26,150 bases of DNA from JAAFHS01 sp046049665 (GTDB lineage Bacteria > Pseudomonadota > Alphaproteobacteria > Rhodobacterales > Rhodobacteraceae), in contig JBJOQW010000122.1 of the NCBI GenBank assembly GCA_046049665.1, forward strand, positions 1 through 26,150, in the 5' to 3' direction. The notes under the pieces were generated by a model, which worked only from the letters and a program-made list of their open reading frames with translations, was not told where the DNA came from and did not search any database. Both the position numbers and the translations under genes were made by a program. Every line of letters begins with the position of its first letter. The stretch's first letter is position 1. Shown piece after piece: positions 22,874 to 26,150 of this stretch.

Positions 22874-23683
22874 TCAGCCAAAGTGATCGGGGTCAGGCCC
22901 GGTTCGTTCGCCGGTATCAAGACCTGCCATCGCGATGTGATCAGCGCGCGTCAGTTCAAAATCAAGCACATCAAGGTTTTCCGCCAATCCCGCGGCCCGG
23001 CTTGACCGTGGAATGACAGAACAGCCCAGTTCGATGTGCCAGCGCAAGATCACCTGCGCAGCAGACTTACCCAGCCGCTTGGCAATTTGCATGACCTCGG
23101 GCGCATCGAAACTGCGGCCACCGCCCAAGGGTGTCCAGCTTTGGGTGATGATACCATGCTTTCGATGGGCCGCGCGCAGTGAGACCTGTTGCAGGCGCGG
23201 ATGCAGCTCTATCTGATTAAGCACGGGGGCCACGCCGGTTTCGGCGATCAACCGTTCGATCTGGTCGGCATTGAAATTTGACACGCCAATATCGGTCACG
23301 CAACCCTGTTGCTGCAGATGGATCAGTGCTCGCCATGTCTCGACAAACAGGTTCTTGCCCGCACAGGGCCAGTGGATCAGCAGAAGGTCAACCCGGTCCA
23401 GCCCCAGCCGCGCAAGGCTTTCATCCGCCGCACGCAGGGTTTCATCAAACCCCTGCCGGTCATTCCAGATTTTCGTCGTGACAAAGATTTCATCACGCGC
23501 CACGCCACTGGCGCGGATACCCGCACCCTGCCCCGCTTCATTGCCGTAAATCGCAGCACCATCCACCAGACGGTATCCCGCGCGCAGTGCGATTTCGGTG
23601 ACAAAGGCGGCATCATCGACCTGCCAAAGGCCAAAGCCAAGCTGGGGAATAGTGCGGCCGGTGTGCAGGGTAACGTGGTTCAT
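22874..23683 (-). CDS. Aldo/keto reductase
   Basis: This encodes a 269-residue NADPH-dependent reductase. The catalytic tetrad is intact: Asp41 and Tyr46 (VDGAAIYGNE), Lys71 (VTTKIWN) and His104 (LLIHWP). Later family motifs GVSNFN, NQIELHP and VIPRSS are present, the last binding the cofactor phosphate. The length and motifs fit the AKR5-type 2,5-diketo-gluconate reductase-like group; the substrate is unknown. The ATG at 23683 is chosen because AAGGA lies about 9 bases upstream. The frame extends 26 codons further without support. A palindrome at 23696-23716 lies just before the ribosome-binding site, which suggests local control. Confidence 0.93.
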   Translation of the reverse strand: MNHVTLHTGRTIPQLGFGLWQVDDAAFVTEIALRAGYRLVDGAAIYGNEAGQGAGIRASGVARDEIFVTTKIWNDRQGFDETLRAADESLARLGLDRVDLLLIHWPCAGKNLFVETWRALIHLQQQGCVTDIGVSNFNADQIERLIAETGVAPVLNQIELHPRLQQVSLRAAHRKHGIITQSWTPLGGGRSFDAPEVMQIAKRLGKSAAQVILRWHIELGCSVIPRSSRAAGLAENLDVLDFELTRADHIAMAGLDTGERTGPDPDHFG

Positions 23684-23695
23684 CTTGGTATCCTT

Positions 23696-23716
23696 CGTTC
23701 GGCTATTGTCTGAACG
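23696..23716. promoter_or_regulatory. Operator-like palindrome upstream of the aldo/keto reductase
   Basis: Half-sites CGTTCGG and CTGAACG are arranged as a 21-base imperfect palindrome (7 of 10 positions symmetrical). It ends 12 bases before the aldo/keto reductase ATG. On the minus strand a TTGACA hexamer (23740-23735) lies upstream, placing the palindrome over the region where a -10 box and start site would be, a typical repressor position. No good -10 sequence was found and no regulator gene is adjacent. Confidence 0.35.
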
Positions 23717-23772
23717 TGGCCCAAAACAGCCGGATGTCAAATGGTACCAATCTGCAGTCACGCCTGAGGAAG

Positions 23773-24128
23773 CTATTCAGCGCACACCCGCGCCATCGCA
23801 TTTTGCCAGCAGGCTCCGTCACGCAACAAGACCCCAAGCGGCGTCTGCGCTTTGTCTGCAAATGGTTCACTGTTCCAAAAGCCATCTGCCTCGCCGTCGG
23901 CCCCCCAGACGACGTAGGCGAAGTATTTGTCTTCGTCAAAAGACACAGTGAATGAACCCTCGGCGTCGGTCGGCGTAAAGATGCACGGTTCGCCTGAAGT
24001 CAGCTGCCCAGCCACCTCCAGAACGCATTGCGCCGGTCGTCCTAGATAAATTCCGTCAATGCTGCTGTCCCATTGAACAGGACAATCGCCGCAGCCACTC
24101 CGTAACCAATCCTGCGCAAGGCCATCAT
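23773..24128 (-). pseudogene. Small exported cysteine-containing protein gene split by a frameshift
   Basis: From 24128 one frame gives a signal peptide, MMALRRIGYGVAAAIVLFNG then TAALTEFI, and stops at 24042. A second frame, open across the same stretch and on to 23773, gives IDGIYLGRPAQCVLEVAGQ, a mature-looking domain with VVWGADGEADGFWNSEPFAD and the end ACWQNAMARVCAE. It contains four cysteines, suitable for two disulfides. Joining them needs a -1 shift near 24060, right at the expected cleavage site (N-G-T-A-A). This suggests loss of one base, either real or a sequencing error. No classical slippery heptamer is seen. The second frame alone has only a weak GTG start at 24015 without export signal. 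The family is unknown to me. It begins 3 bases after ftsK. Confidence 0.65.
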
Positions 24129-24131
24129 TCC

Positions 24132-26150
24132 CTAATGTTCTGGCAGCAGAATCTCACGCTTGCCCACGTGGTTTGCTGTGGTCACCACGCCGTTTTCTTC
24201 CATCTGCTCCACCAGACGTGCCGCCTTGTTGTAGCCGATGCCAAGCTTGCGCTGGATGTAGCTGGTGGAACACTTGCGGTCCTTGGCCACTACGGCCACC
24301 GCCTGATCATACAGCTGGTCATCGGACCCGTCACCGCCAAGGCCAAGCACCATGTCGATGTCATCGGCCTTTTCCTCATCCACGCCTTCCACCACGCCCG
24401 ACATATAGACCGGTGGGCCGAACGATTTCAGGTGGTTGACGATTTCCTCAACCTCTTCATCCGAAACGAAAGGCCCGTGGATACGCGTGATCTTGGCCCC
24501 GCCTGCCATATACAGCATGTCACCCATGCCCAGCAGTTGTTCCGCCCCTTGTTCAGAAAGGATAGTGCGGCTGTCGATCTTGCTTGTCACCTGGAATGAA
24601 ATCCGCGTCGGGAAGTTCGCCTTGATCGTGCCGGTGATCACATCCACCGAAGGCCGCTGTGTGGCCATGATCAGGTGAATCCCCGATGCCCGCGCCATCT
24701 GCGCCAGACGCTGGATACACGCCTCAATCTCTTTGCCCGCCACCATCATCAGATCGGCCATTTCATCAACGATCACAACGATATAGGGAATCGCCACCGG
24801 CATGAATTCATCCGTTTCGAACACCGGCTCGCCCGTGTCTTCATCAAACCCCGTCTGGATCGTGCGGCGGAACATCTCGCCCTTGGCCAGTGCTTCCTTC
24901 ACACGGCCGTTGTAGCCATCAATGTTGCGCACGCCCATCTTGGACATCTTGCGATAGCGTTCTTCCATTTCGCCCACGACCCATTTCAAGGCCACCACGG
25001 CCTTTTTCGGATCGGTCACCACGGGCGACAGCAGATGTGGGATGCCGTCGTAAACCGACAGTTCCAGCATCTTGGGGTCAATCATGATCAACCGGCATTC
25101 CTCGGGCGAAAGCTTGTACAGCAGTGACAGGATCATGGTGTTGATCGCCACTGATTTGCCCGAACCCGTGGTGCCTGCAATCAGCAGGTGGGGCATCTTG
25201 GCAAGGTTGGCGATGATCGGCTCACCACCAATATCCTTGCCAAGGGCCAGCGGCAGGCGCATGGAACTATCGCCAAAATCACGTGCGGACAGAATCTCGC
25301 GCAGCACCACTTTCTCGCGGTGCACGTTGGGCAGTTCAATGCCAATCACCGTACGGCCCGGCACCGTGGACACACGCGCCGAAAGCGCCGACATGCTGCG
25401 CGCAATATCATCGGCAAGGCCGATGACACGGCTGGCCTTCAGGCCCGGCGCCGGCTCCAGTTCATACATGGTCACCACGGGGCCGGGGCGGACCGAGACG
25501 ATCTCGCCTTTCACACCATAGTCATCCAACACGGATTCCAGCATGCGGGCGTTTTCTTCCAGCGCCTCGTTTGACAGCGTATGGCGCTGCACGGTGCCGG
25601 GGGCGGCCAGCAGGTTCAGGGGTGGCAGTTCAAATGCCTGCTCGCGTTCTTCAAACCGCAGGCGCGGCTGTGCGTCTGATACGGCCTTGCTGGACAGGGC
25701 CGGTTTGCGGATGACAGGCTGCTGCACAACCGGGCGGCGTTCGGGCGCAAAGGTGGCCAGCGGCGGCGGGGTGAAATCAGTGTCATCCAGACCATCGTCA
25801 TCAAACGCCTGCGCATCATCCTGCCAGTCATCTTCCACGTCTTCGACAAGTGCGTGGTTTGTCGTATCGGCAATCAGCGGCACCGGGCCGCGCGGGCGCA
25901 TGACGGGTGGTTCACGCCGGGCTGCCGCATTGGCAACCGCCGCCTGCAGCGGCGTCATGCCCACGGTCAGGGGTGCGGCCCCGCGCGCGCGGGCGCGGAT
26001 GGCATCGCTGATGCGCGCCTTGATCCGGTCATCCGATGGCGCATCATGCTCAAGCATCGCGGCTGACAGCATGGGTTCCACCAGTTCAGGCTCTGGCTCT
26101 GGTTCAACGGCACGGCGGATGCGCGCGATCAGGCCCAGCTTTGGCGCAGG
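24132..26150 (-). CDS. ftsK: DNA translocase FtsK, C-terminal part (gene runs off the window)
   Basis: The 672 codons in this window cover the linker, motor and gamma domain of FtsK, the hexameric pump that moves chromosomal DNA through the closing septum. Walker A (AGTTGSGKS) maps to about 25152-25178. Walker B is in YIVVIVDEMADLM, followed by RASGIHLIMATQRPSVDVITG. The end, CSTSYIQRKLGIGYNKAARLVEQMEENGVV, is the winged-helix gamma domain that reads KOPS sites. The linker is rich in Asp, Pro and Ala. The frame stays open to position 26150, so the N-terminal membrane domain lies outside and the in-frame GTG at 26081 is not the true start. Confidence 0.97.
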   Translation of the reverse strand, partial: PAPKLGLIARIRRAVEPEPEPELVEPMLSAAMLEHDAPSDDRIKARISDAIRARARGAAPLTVGMTPLQAAVANAAARREPPVMRPRGPVPLIADTTNHALVEDVEDDWQDDAQAFDDDGLDDTDFTPPPLATFAPERRPVVQQPVIRKPALSSKAVSDAQPRLRFEEREQAFELPPLNLLAAPGTVQRHTLSNEALEENARMLESVLDDYGVKGEIVSVRPGPVVTMYELEPAPGLKASRVIGLADDIARSMSALSARVSTVPGRTVIGIELPNVHREKVVLREILSARDFGDSSMRLPLALGKDIGGEPIIANLAKMPHLLIAGTTGSGKSVAINTMILSLLYKLSPEECRLIMIDPKMLELSVYDGIPHLLSPVVTDPKKAVVALKWVVGEMEERYRKMSKMGVRNIDGYNGRVKEALAKGEMFRRTIQTGFDEDTGEPVFETDEFMPVAIPYIVVIVDEMADLMMVAGKEIEACIQRLAQMARASGIHLIMATQRPSVDVITGTIKANFPTRISFQVTSKIDSRTILSEQGAEQLLGMGDMLYMAGGAKITRIHGPFVSDEEVEEIVNHLKSFGPPVYMSGVVEGVDEEKADDIDMVLGLGGDGSDDQLYDQAVAVVAKDRKCSTSYIQRKLGIGYNKAARLVEQMEENGVVTTANHVGKREILLPEH

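Noticed and set aside
23735..23740. TTGACA hexamer as a full promoter for the aldo/keto reductase
   Set aside because: No acceptable -10 hexamer lies 16-19 bases downstream, so only the palindrome is listed as a possible regulatory site.

Overview
The window looks like a chromosomal core segment of a Rhodobacteraceae (Roseobacter-group type) alphaproteobacterium. The evidence is GC-rich, C-heavy codon use, the gene order tolQ-tolR-tolA-tolB-pal-cpoB-tilS-ftsH, the fhs / chorismate mutase / folD cluster, a ligase-associated helicase plus PdeM pair, and a DUF2125-type secreted protein. No tRNA, rRNA, insertion sequence, prophage, CRISPR array or replication origin was recognised. This assignment comes from reading the sequence, not from a database search.

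Layout. Positions 1-523 have no convincing gene. Positions 524-3592 (+) hold an Lhr-type DEXH helicase and the PdeM phosphoesterase. After a hairpin, the minus strand carries one-carbon genes: fhs, a small AroQ-type chorismate mutase and folD (reading right to left from 6547 to 3622), with a MOSC-domain gene upstream. A strong terminator at 7306-7340 separates them from a long, tightly packed minus-strand run between 19044 and 7360. That run reads: FrhB-like iron-sulfur flavoprotein, voltage-sensor-type ion channel with a C-terminal zinc ribbon, an unrecognised 209-residue protein, a 25-codon lipoprotein gene, ybgC, tolQ, tolR, tolA, tolB, pal, cpoB, tilS and ftsH. Several junctions overlap by 1-10 bases. 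A plausible internal promoter lies just before tolQ.

On the plus strand from 19266 come a cold-shock protein gene with a long leader and a clear terminator, an alpha/beta hydrolase, and a DUF2125-type exported protein. The minus strand then carries a NIPSNAP-like protein, an aldo/keto reductase with a palindrome in its leader, a small exported cysteine-containing protein whose gene is split by a frameshift, and the 3' part of ftsK, which runs off the right edge.

Functionally, the centre of the window is cell-envelope biology. Tol-Pal keeps the outer membrane and peptidoglycan coordinated at the division site, FtsK handles chromosome segregation at the septum, and FtsH handles membrane-protein quality control. 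The left side is DNA repair plus tetrahydrofolate one-carbon metabolism. The least explained parts are the five-gene block upstream of tolQ, including the micro-lipoprotein at 16338-16415, and the frameshifted gene at 23773-24128. I did not find a clearly new multi-gene system, and the findings are scored accordingly.
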